DNA of 64,000 bases, from NCBI GenBank assembly GCA_026214975.1, contig CM047808.1, positions 8,644,267 to 8,708,266 on the forward strand, given 5' to 3'. The notes below the pieces were generated by a model. It was not told where the DNA came from, ran no database searches, and saw only the letters and a program-made list of their open reading frames with translations. Shown in pieces: positions 55,602 to 64,000 of this stretch. The translations under genes were made by a program, and so were the position numbers. Each line of letters starts with the position of its first letter. Position 1 is the stretch's first letter. This DNA is from Gentiana macrophylla (Eukaryota; Streptophyta; Magnoliopsida; Gentianales; Gentianaceae).

Positions 55602-56440
55602 TGTTGAGACGGTTACAACCGAATTAGCTCAAGCAGCTTAGTATAAATAGTTAATAGATGCTCCATTGAACAATTAGAAGCTTCAATTGAAGTTAGGATC
55701 AATCATCTAATGAAACTGATTAGTTTTGCGTTTTTCCGCACTTTTGTATTTTGAATTGAAGGAGATCTTCTTCCTTCGAGTTTTTCGCAATTTCAGTTCT
55801 TAATTCGAGTTCTTGTATATTTTTAATTCAAGTTTTAACATGGTATCAAAGATATACTGATTTCCGTTGTCACTCGTTCTCTTTTACACTTAGTTCTTGA
55901 TCATTCTTCTTCAAGTATTCATCAATGGTCGCCACGGTGTTCGGCAAATTTCGGAAGTGGTTTGGATAATCCAAGTTTAGTTTCGGTTCAACCTTTGTTG
56001 AAAGGGTGGACAATTTCATTCATTGGAGACGTTCTATGACTAAGATGCTTTCATCTCGTGGAAAACACGCATTTGTGGATGGTTATTCCACTATGCACGA
56101 AAGTGATGAGATCCAGGCTACGTTTCTTGGATGCGGTGAACGATTTGGTTCATTCTTGGTTGGTTAATTCGATGATTCCATCGATGGTGTGAAAGTTGAT
56201 GTATTATGACACTACAAGAGAAATTTGGGTTGATTTGCAAGAACGTTTTGGTAGAGGAAATGTTTACAGGTTATCCAATTTGGAAGAAGAAATTGAGAGA
56301 ACCAAACAGGGAAATCTCTCGGTGAAACGCTTCCTTACTCAACATGAATGTTTAACGTTATCCCACCGCAAATACCTAGTTGATACTAGTTTAAAAAACT
56401 ATAAAACTCATTCGTCATATCACACTTGGGCGTGAGAGTA
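55602..56440 (+). mobile_element. truncated Ty1/copia element: LTR, PBS, gag start
   Basis: The LTR is 55602-55840 (TGTTGAGACGG...AGTTTTAACA), followed by the initiator tRNA-Met PBS TGGTATCAAAGA at 55841. A gag start follows at 55925, with TREIWVDLQERFGRGNVYRL and GNLSVKRFLTQHECL near 56205-56350, the copia Gag core. Stops interrupt it, and recognisable sequence ends near 56440. There is no pol and no second LTR. Confidence 0.8.
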
Positions 56441-56599
56441 TCATCGGAAGTTGTTAAGAAGAATGTGAGTTTGCTCGAACTCGAGCAATATATTAATAAA
56501 CCGAGCAGCAAACAAAAACAAACTCATGCATCTGATATACGGCTCGGCTCATTCACGCCTCTAGTTGCCTTAAAAAAAATTATTTACACATTAAAAATG

Positions 56600-56948
56600 G
56601 GCTAAATTACAATTTTCGTCCTATAACTAGACACGTTTTTCGATTTTGGTCCTGGTTTTTCTCCGGCGACAATTTTAGTCCTATAAGTGGTATTTTTTTT
56701 GCAAAAATAGTCCTGAACGCCGGAAAGACCACTTACAGGACTAAAATTGGTCTTTTCCGGCGACAATTTTAGTCCTGTGAGTGGTCTTTCCGGAGACAAT
56801 TTTAGTCCTGTAAGTGGTTTTTCCGGCGTTCAGGACTATTTTTGCAAAAAAAAAAGACAATTTACAGGACTAAAATTGTCGCCGGAGAAAAACCAGGACC
56901 AAAATCGAAAAACGTGTCTAGTTAGAGGACCAAAATTGTAATTTAGCC
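56600..56948. mobile_element. MITE with about 125-bp terminal inverted repeats, next to the copy C promoter
   Basis: Ends GGCTAAATTACAATTTT (56600) and AAAATTGTAATTTAGCC (to 56948), with long inverted arms containing TTTTTCTCCGGCGACAATTT. AAATG is found on both sides (56595-56599 and 56949-56953). Long arms suggest a Mutator-like MITE, though the 5-bp repeat is shorter than the usual 9. The centre is made of repeated TTTTAGTCCTGTRAGTGG words. The right end is 10 bp from the TATA box of SABATH copy C. Confidence 0.85.
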
Positions 56949-56958
56949 AAATGATGGG

Positions 56959-56965
56959 TATAAAT
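56959..56965 (+). promoter_or_regulatory. TATA box of SABATH copy C
   Basis: GGGTATAAATGAAGGCGCAC, identical to the core at copies A and B, with all sequence further upstream replaced by a MITE. Confidence 0.75.
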
Positions 56966-57128
56966 GAAGGCGCACTCCACATCTTCTCTGCATAACTTTA
57001 CAACTAACAAACATAACAAATAAGGATGGAGGCAATACGAATGCTGCATATGAATGGAGGAACCGGGGAAGATAGTTATGCCAACAACTCTTCACTTCAG
57101 GTTTTTACTTTCAACTACGTACTCTACC

Positions 57129-58593
57129 TGTTAAGGGTGATTTTGTACGTTTTATAAGGATATATTTTATGTCAATTTTCCCCATATCTAGATGTTTCTC
57201 ATAGAAATCGAGCTTTATATTGAAATATTGAGCAAATGAGTTTTAGAAGTATTAAAGTGCAAAATCGAGCTAATTATGTGATTTTATTGGATAAATATCT
57301 TTAGATGTAAGATGTTACATTTTGCATGTTTTTATCGTGATGTAGAGTACGCGCTTGCATGAGGTGAAAGGAGCTTAAAAGATGTCCAAGTGATGATTTG
57401 CGTGGAAGGAAAGAGATAGAGATGAAGTTGGAATGAAGATCAAGATGAATTTGGAAGAAAAAAGGTGAACTAGCGTCCCAGCTGAATCGGCGTCGAGAAT
57501 ATTGGGTGGCGTCCAGGATGAGATTTTTGGTTGAGAGAGTTTGGGCGCCGAGTGGGACGAGCGTCCCTGAGCATCAGCAAATTTGAGCTGGCGTCGAGAA
57601 GGTGCGGGACGGGCGCCCAACACCGACATAGCAAAGAAATCGACCTATTTTTCCTATAAATAGCGGTAGCGATTTCAACCCTAAGACACACATTATTGAG
57701 ACCTATTGATATAAAATCATTAGAGAAAACCCTAGCGGCCCTGGCCCGCTGGGGGGCTTGGGGTCAATGGATTAGTTAGGTTTTTGTTTTCGTTTTCTAT
57801 TTTGTTCGATTCATGGTCTTTGTCTTGAAAAGTCGTGAACTTGGAGCAACCATGGGAAACTTTTTCCAAAGCAGCGTTTTATTTCTTCCTTTGGATATTT
57901 TGTGAGTTTAATTTAAAGTTTGTTTCTTTCCTTTGATTATTGTTATGCAATCGATATCGGAAGATGTATTGCTATTTGATGTTTACCGTATGATGGAAAT
58001 CGGTGTAAACCTTAGATCACCATAGGAAAGATTAGACTTTTAACCTTGAAATAACGGAAGTTGATAGGTTAGATCTCTAGGTTGTTAGATCTAATAAATC
58101 TTGCACCTTGTTTTGAGAGCGTTAATCTCTATAGATCGGAAGATGATGAGATTGATAGACGGATTACTTACGGAAGTAGGAATTCATACCTTGATTAGGT
58201 GAACCACAACTTTGATTGAATTATCATAAGATAATCTAGGGAAGAATTAAGGGTTGCGGGATGGTGGATCATGTTTGTTCTATGTTGATTTGCTTTAGTC
58301 ATTATCATGTTAGTTAGTTTTATTGTTTTCTTAGTTGTAGTTTTATTTTATTTGCTTTTGTTACTTAGCGATATTCTCTGGCTTTGGGTGACAATCCTCT
58401 GTCGGTTTATTTTCCGCTTTAGTTTAGGTTTAGGAATAATTGTATCAACCTTAGGAGAATTAATTGAACTAGATACCCCGATTCCCTGTGATCGGCTCCG
58501 GTATTAATCGCTGTACTACGATCCCTACACTTGGGGAATACCGGATTTATAAATTTTATTACTTGTTTGTTTTGTTAGATAAAATCCGTGACA
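57129..58593 (+). repeat. solo LTR in intron 1 of copy C
   Basis: TGTTAAGGGTG...CCGTGACA, 1465 bp, flanked by exact 5-bp duplications CTACC at 57124-57128 and 58594-58598. Copy A gives the empty site (GTACTCTACCATTTC). TATA box TATAAATA at 57655-57662, with GGCGTC words upstream at 57473-57622. Near the 3' end is CCCTGTGATCGGCTCC (58485-58500). It is related to the solo LTR at 12942. Confidence 0.95.
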
Positions 58594-59267
58594 CTACCAT
58601 TTTTATAATTAGTAGTTTTAAGCCTATGATCAAGCTAAAATCTTTATTGTTTTGCATGGCAGCGTAAGGCTATAACGATCTCAAAGCCGATAATAGAAGG
58701 AGCCATTAAAGATGTTTTATCTGCAGACTACTTCCAAAAACCTTATGCATTTTTGGACATGGGTTGTTCAAGTGGACCAAATACTTTCTATGCAATTTCT
58801 ATGCTAATTGATCGAGGCCGTTGACGGTTTGCGTCGAAATTCAGGCCGTGATTTGCCAGAGTTTCTGATACACTTGAATGATCTTCCGAGCAATGATTTT
58901 AACACGATTTTCAGATCTTTGCACGGGTTTCATGAAGATCTGGGTTCCGGGTTTGGATCTTGTTTCTTGACTGGTGTTCCTGGTTTATGAAAGGGTTTTT
59001 CCATCACAAAGTCTGCACTTTGTTCACTCATCTTACTCACTACAATTGTTGGCTCAGGTGTGTATGGTGAACGAAAGGTTATATATAAATATGAAAAAAC
59101 AAAAACAAAAAATATAAATGTATGGGCCTTTATTGGCACCTCATTAAATCTACCATCTAGTGACACCAGATAAATCTGCAAAATATGAATATGCTTGAGA
59201 CATCACATTTTTACGAGGGGTTTTTATTTGTACTACATTGATTCTACCGGTCAATCACACTACCTAT

Positions 59268-59523
59268 CAGGGGCGGCTCCACCCTTATTAAAGCGGGTGC
59301 GGCCGACCTGCTAAAATTAAAAAATGTGTATAAACAGTAGATATTTTTTTATAAACACGTATTTATGTGAAATTGATCTCTTTATTTTTATGTATTGACT
59401 TCCTGTTTTCATCTATTGACCCATAATGACATGTATAGAATTGTATATACATATATATGTATGATACGGAAAAAAATTGACAAATTTCTGACCCCTATAT
59501 CAAAAATCCTACAGCCGCCCCTG
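59268..59523. mobile_element. hAT-type MITE in intron 2 of copy C
   Basis: 256 bp, with CAGGGGCGGCT at the left and AGCCGCCCCTG at the right, and exact 8-bp target duplication CTACCTAT at 59260-59267 and 59524-59531. Confidence 0.93.
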
Positions 59524-59541
59524 CTACCTATGCATCACACT

Positions 59542-59722
59542 TAGGGATGGAATCTGGAATTGATGGTCGGGTGGGCTAATTGATTATATTTATATGGTCG
59601 GGTGGGCTGGATTAAAACAACAAACGGTGTTTCACTGATTTATATAAGGTTTTTGGTGTACCGAAATTAAAAACCGGGTGGGCTGCTGTGCCCACCCAAA
59701 CCAAGTGCTGGTTACGTCCTTG
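59542..59722. mobile_element. second hAT-type MITE in intron 2 of copy C
   Basis: 181 bp between exact 8-bp duplications ATCACACT at 59534-59541 and 59723-59730. Terminal repeats are imperfect (TAGGGATGGAATCTGG against CAAGGACGTAACCAGC). It lies only 18 bp after the first MITE. GGTCGGGTGGGCT is repeated inside. Confidence 0.8.
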
Positions 59723-59730
59723 ATCACACT

Positions 59731-60344
59731 AGAATCGAACTATTGAAAGTTGGTTTTGGGGGCAAAAAGACCAATTTCATGTAGGTATATTGTAAGAGCT
59801 GACCTTCGGAAAGTCAGTTTTTTGGTTCCGATACCGATTGTCTAAAGTGTGATTCTCTAAAATAGGCGTGGTGCACCGGCAGAATCGGTGAGGTGCAAAT
59901 AAAACCCCTCTTTCTTATGTTCATCTTACCACCATCTACCAATGATACCTCAGCTAAAAAATGATACTCCTAATATTGATTTTTTTTCTTTTATCGCACC
60001 TATAATCAAAATTTTTTCATGTCGACTCTCCAATCGACTTGTAAAAGGTCGATTCCCCTTAATAAGTATCAACTTCAGAAATTTTAGATTTTAAAATCGA
60101 TCTTTTAAAAGTTGATAATCTTCAAGTAGGGTGGAAATAAATTACAGATGTGTTTTGTCATAATATAAACGATATGTTTATAAAAAAATATAAAAAAATA
60201 AATATGTAGATCTCTAAAATCTACAAAAGGAGGTTTTGGTGTCACTTAATAGTCGGTGCCAAATTAAAATATTTGTAGTGCAACTAAAGGCTCTCTAAAT
60301 TATTTTGGAATTCTAACATTTTGAGGCATTTCTTTCACTCATAG
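59731..60344. other. remaining intron 2 of copy C
   Basis: Holds a small hairpin-forming stretch near 60030-60120 (CGACTTGTAAAAGGTCGA and similar) and, at 59128 and about 60250, pieces resembling the ends of the MITE in copy A intron 2. No gene. Confidence 0.45.
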
Positions 60345-60473
60345 GCCCCAAATGAAGTAGAGGGTAACAGGGGTAACATCTACATATCATCTACAAGCCC
60401 TTCAAACGTTGCAAATGCATACCTAATGCAATTCACGAAAGATTTTACGGCATTTTTAAGATGTTGTGCCGCG

Positions 60474-62031
60474 TGATAAGTAGAGATTTCGCAATCCGCC
60501 TCGATCAAATACAATTTATAAAACTCGAAACCTTAGGTAAAACTCACTTTCTAACCAGCAGTGAACCGGGTCGATCGTAGGTAGTGCGTTCAGAGTCCGA
60601 GGTCGATCCCACGAGGAGATTGAATCAAATACAAAACTTGTGTTAAAATCAGAGGGCAAAGAGTATACGAACAAGACAAAAGATCGAAGCTTTTACTATT
60701 ACACGTCATAAACAAGGATCTGAATCAAGACTTTTATCCAGAGTAAATTTCATCAAACTAATAATCTACACAATCAAAACCATACTGAGAGAAAACAAAT
60801 CGAAATCAGAAAACTCACAATAATGAAGATCTAAAGATTAGAGATCAAGACTTTTGAATCCTAAATCAGCAAAAGATATCAACCTTTAATTCATCCAATG
60901 ATCCCAGGCACGAACTCCACCAAGCTATCGATCGAATATCGTATTCTACTCTATTTTAAAAATCTAAACTAAGAAATTGAAATACGGAGCCTAGTCCAGA
61001 GCTCTAATCCGGCTATTTAGATGTCAACCTGTCATAACAACCGCCGAAGCGGCTAGGTTGAGCACCTAAGCCGGCCTCGAACTCATTCTAGGCCAATAAA
61101 AGTCAGAATATTCGTTCTCCTAGGTTTAGCAGCTCTTAAATAGGCAAAAATTGCGACCTTGACCTAGTTGGGCCGACCAACTTGGCCCATTTAACTTGTC
61201 TTCAGTAAATCAGCGATAACTTGCTGTGTAGAGCTCCGATTTGAACGATTCAAGATGTGTTGGAAAGCTCGTTCGATTCTTTACAACTTTGATGAAGATG
61301 ACTTGACCAGAAAATGCCTCTAAGATAGGTCAAAATAAAGATTAACGAGCAGGCATGGTGAAATACTGCTGTCGGTACCAAACGAGCGTTTGCTCCAAGG
61401 TGGACGCTCATCCGGCTGGTAATCTTGATGATATTAGGGCTTGTTCTTCCACGAACGAACGTCTGGACTACCTTGAACACTCGTCTGATCTATATGAGCT
61501 TTCTTGATTCGGGCTGAACCTATCCAAACGCCCGTTTGGGGGTTATTGGGACGCCCGTCCAGCTGAAAACCCAACTTTCTGAATGAAGTATCACCCTGTA
61601 GACGCCCGTTTGATATGGGCAAACGTCCGTCTGAGGTGGGCTTCCTGCAAACGCCAGTTTGGGTATGGCAAACGCCCGTTTGCCTTGTCTTCACTCCAAA
61701 CTTGGCTTTTCTTCCATTTTCATCCTACTCTAATGCCACGAACATGTCTCTTAGTCCAAAACATCGCCTTCCGGGTCCTCGAGTCACCTAAGTCCTGCAA
61801 TGACATAGACGAACAAACACCACGCGTAATTTCGCAAGACAAAAGTGCTCAGAAAAGAGTGAAATATCGTCGAAAAGGCGGAGTTTACTATCGATATGAC
61901 AGTTCAACTCTCCGTGCATATAACTTTCGATATTACTCTTGAAAAGGCCTAAATCTACCCAAAACATGCCAATAAAGTGATAAACGGGGGCTAGATCACA
62001 TACAAAAGTGCAGTGAAGTTGACTCTCATCA
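60474..62031 (-). repeat. 3' LTR of a minus-strand LTR retrotransposon, breaking exon 3 of copy C
   Basis: In minus orientation TGATGAGAG...CTTATCA, 1558 bp. Its U5 end abuts copy C exon 3 at 60473, and a polypurine tract (GTGGGGTGGT, 62041-62032 on the minus strand) abuts its U3 start, so this is the 3' LTR. The TATA region CCTATTTAAGAGC lies at 61144-61132, with an array of AAACGGGCGTTTG words at 61383-61690 upstream of it. The motif with GATCGACC is near 60570-60620. The 5' flank CCGCG would be one target copy; the other is outside or lost. Confidence 0.8.
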
Positions 62032-62574
62032 ACCACCCCACACTTAGCCTTTGCTCGTCCTCGAGTAAACTAGGCGTACTAAAACAGACCAAGGGATCAA
62101 CTTCACAAACGCGTATAAAAACTCTCACATTGCCAAGGTAAAAGAGAAGTAAAACAGTGAATGCAAACATCTTGACTCAATCGTTATCAGACAAACGGAA
62201 TGTGTATGTGTGAAAATTAGCTTCCAAGTCATAGACCAAATCACCGGTTCGGATTATAGACGCTTAGCTATCGCGACTACACTAGAGCTCATTTTAATAA
62301 CATCTCCACTAATCGGGACCAACCAAGGCTAAACACGGTCCAGTAGGACTTGAAGGGTTATAATGTTAAGCTCGGGACGGGGTTAATCGAAAGGAAATTT
62401 GGGACTGGCGAAAAGAAAAACACGAGTGAACCTAATCATTCCATGTATTCTTGCTTTGAAAACATACCAAACCAAACCAAACTCCTTCGATCTTTCTATA
62501 CTCATTGATAAACAACCCCAACTTTAACATCATATTTTCATTTACTCGCTACATCCTCCCTTGACCTTGTTTCC
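62032..62574 (-). other. 3' internal region of the minus-strand LTR element
   Basis: Begins ACCACCCCACACTTAGCC, which on the minus strand is the polypurine tract and upstream sequence. There is no coding frame. CCCCACACTTAGCC...GCTCGTCC is a familiar context near the 3' LTR of plant gypsy elements. Confidence 0.5.
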
Positions 62575-64000
62575 TGTTAGGTGTGATGCCCGAAAGACAA
62601 TTTTTGTAATTGTTTTATTTAATAAATGAATTGACGTTATTATTCATATTTATTATTCTCATATTCACCGATGTGACAATAGTATTTACACTACGTGAAA
62701 ACCCTAAGTATATCGTTTATGTAATCACTTAACTCTTTAATGTATGGTATATACACGGGAGGATTGAGTTAGTGAAGATGTACTTAAAATACAATTAGCC
62801 CGTAGTGAAGTTAATCGAGAGTATCGGGTCTCTCCTTTAACGTGCTACTAATGCGCCTGAATGCAATAGGTGTGATTGTCTTATCCGGACTTTCGGTTAA
62901 GAGAACCTAATGGGGCATTTATATATGATAGATATATATATAGTATGGACCGATTTGATTAGAGTTCACGATATAATTCCGTAATCGAGAAGTCTTATCG
63001 AATCAATGGATGATCATATTTATGGATATATCTTAATCTCGAGGTGATCACGATCAACCGCTTGAATCGCATGAAGTTTGACTTGACGGTTAAGGATTAC
63101 ACCGAGTCTGTGGTCCGAATTACCCCATCTTGGCATTGTATCGATTGAGTGAGTAGTACGTGTTATCACAGATACGGAATCCATTCCTTCCATTTATGGA
63201 AGTAGATAAACGATTCACTTATTTGTTAATCCTAGAAAGCGATCGATCGCGCGAGTTCATATCACATCGATTGATCACCGGTGAGTTGTATGAATTAATT
63301 GATCACTAGGGGTTAATGGTAAATAAGGATAAGAGGTTCTAAAAAGGTTAACGGTAACTTCCCGATTTAGAATAAAGCGATCTATGGAGGATTAATCCAT
63401 ATGTAATGATTATATCAATGGACGCTTATTATTATTATCGTGACGAGATAAATATAATCTCATAATCGGAGGAGTGCGATCACGGGATTATGGTGGCATA
63501 TTCTGTGATTGATTTATCGTATATAATTATTCTATAATTATTTATTTGATTTATCGGAGCCAATGATTATTAGTCCATGGTCCCCGACGACGTGCCTCCT
63601 AATATAGCATAGCTATTCTCGGACGTCGAATCCTAATAATATTAATTTAGTTCTTGTTGGACTTTATTAAAGCGATATGTGAATTAATTGTTTAGTGGAC
63701 TATTAAATTAGTTGGGCTAAATAATTAAATACACGGAAAAGACATTTTTCGTGGACTCGCCCGAATTGGTGTGTTGACCATTTTTGACCTAATTGGTCAA
63801 AAGGATGGAAATATCGTGACCTAATTTTTAGTAAAAGGTGTGCATATATTTTGTGTGTTATTATTAGGAAATTTGTTTTCCTAAATTGATTAATAAGACA
63901 TGTGCATAAAATATTTATTGGATAAATATTTATGGAAAGAAATAAAGATAAATATTATCCTAGATTTGTTCTAGAATATTTTGAGATTATCTTTTATTTA
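62575..64000. repeat. probable LTR of another element, open at window end
   Basis: A new sequence type starts at TGTTAGGTGTGATGCCCGAA and runs to the end without any open frame. The beginning (GTGATGCCCGAAAGACAATT, then TTATTTAATAAATGA) resembles LTR starts of plant copia elements, but neither a second LTR nor a PBS is in view. It would be nested in the minus-strand element before it. Confidence 0.4.

Larger units (their letters stand above)
57026..60473 (+). pseudogene. SABATH methyltransferase pseudogene, copy C, truncated
   Basis: Exon 1 (57026-57100) is identical in protein to copy A (MEAIRMLHMNGGTGEDSYAN). Exon 2 (58663-59057) has length changes against copy A: +2 near 58716, +1 near 58752, +4 at 58811-58814, -12 near 58937 and -5 near 58985, so the frame is lost. 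The SAM motif MGCSSGPNT and LNDLPSNDFNTIF can still be read in pieces. Exon 3 starts at 60345 and stops at 60473, where an LTR begins. The rest of exon 3 and exon 4 is not seen in the window. Intron 1 holds a solo LTR and intron 2 two MITEs. Confidence 0.9.

Overview
The window looks like nuclear DNA of a dicot plant, possibly an asterid. It is AT-rich, dominated by nested plant transposable elements of the Athila, Tat, chromovirus, copia, TRIM, hAT, CACTA-like and Helitron types, and carries intron-containing genes of the plant SABATH methyltransferase family. There is no operon structure, bacterial-type gene, rRNA, convincing tRNA gene or CRISPR array. All functional calls come from reading motifs by eye; no database was searched.

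Positions 1-8854 hold a decayed Athila-type Ty3/gypsy element on the minus strand (integrase, RT, protease, gag, tRNA-Asp type PBS, LTR), followed by another LTR-like block (8865-10264) and a small inverted repeat. Positions 10747-28985 are an 18.2-kb Tat-lineage Ty3/gypsy element on the plus strand with both LTRs (611 and 612 bp). Its sense gag-pol is broken by stops, by a solo LTR (12942-14456, TSD GTTGT) and by a hAT MITE (18038-18609, TSD GAAGCAGT). Downstream of pol it carries antisense genes with their own TATA boxes, one of them with intron-like gaps, and then a 75-bp minisatellite before the 3' LTR.

Positions 28986-32800 are non-coding: a 30-bp minisatellite and duplicated AT-rich segments. 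From about 30240 to 60473 there is a tandem family of SABATH carboxyl methyltransferase genes, all on the plus strand. Copy A (32896-36685) has four exons and an intact 364-codon reading frame. Copy B (43335-45531) has two in-frame stops. Copy C (57026-60473) has frameshifts and is cut off by an LTR. Remnants lie at 30240 and 55464. The 1.5 kb downstream of A is repeated downstream of B, so the duplicated unit was larger than the gene.

The family has been invaded repeatedly. Copy A intron 2 holds a MITE with a CACTA-like element inside it. Copy B intron 3 holds a 299-bp TRIM, and a 5.1-kb copia element (45682-50787) lies just downstream. Copy C has a MITE against its TATA box, a solo LTR in intron 1 and two hAT MITEs in intron 2. 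Between B and C lie a Helitron (52451-53878) carrying a piece of an FtsH7/9-like protease gene and an apparently perfect 409-bp inverted repeat (54247-55121).

The most unusual points are: (1) six LTRs of different families each carry an array of short GC-rich, often palindromic words just upstream of the TATA box, each family with its own word; (2) the Tat element has antisense, apparently intron-containing transcription units with matching promoters; (3) the Helitron gene capture; (4) the perfect inverted repeat with convergent TATA boxes; (5) one intact SABATH gene with an altered substrate pocket among decayed siblings.
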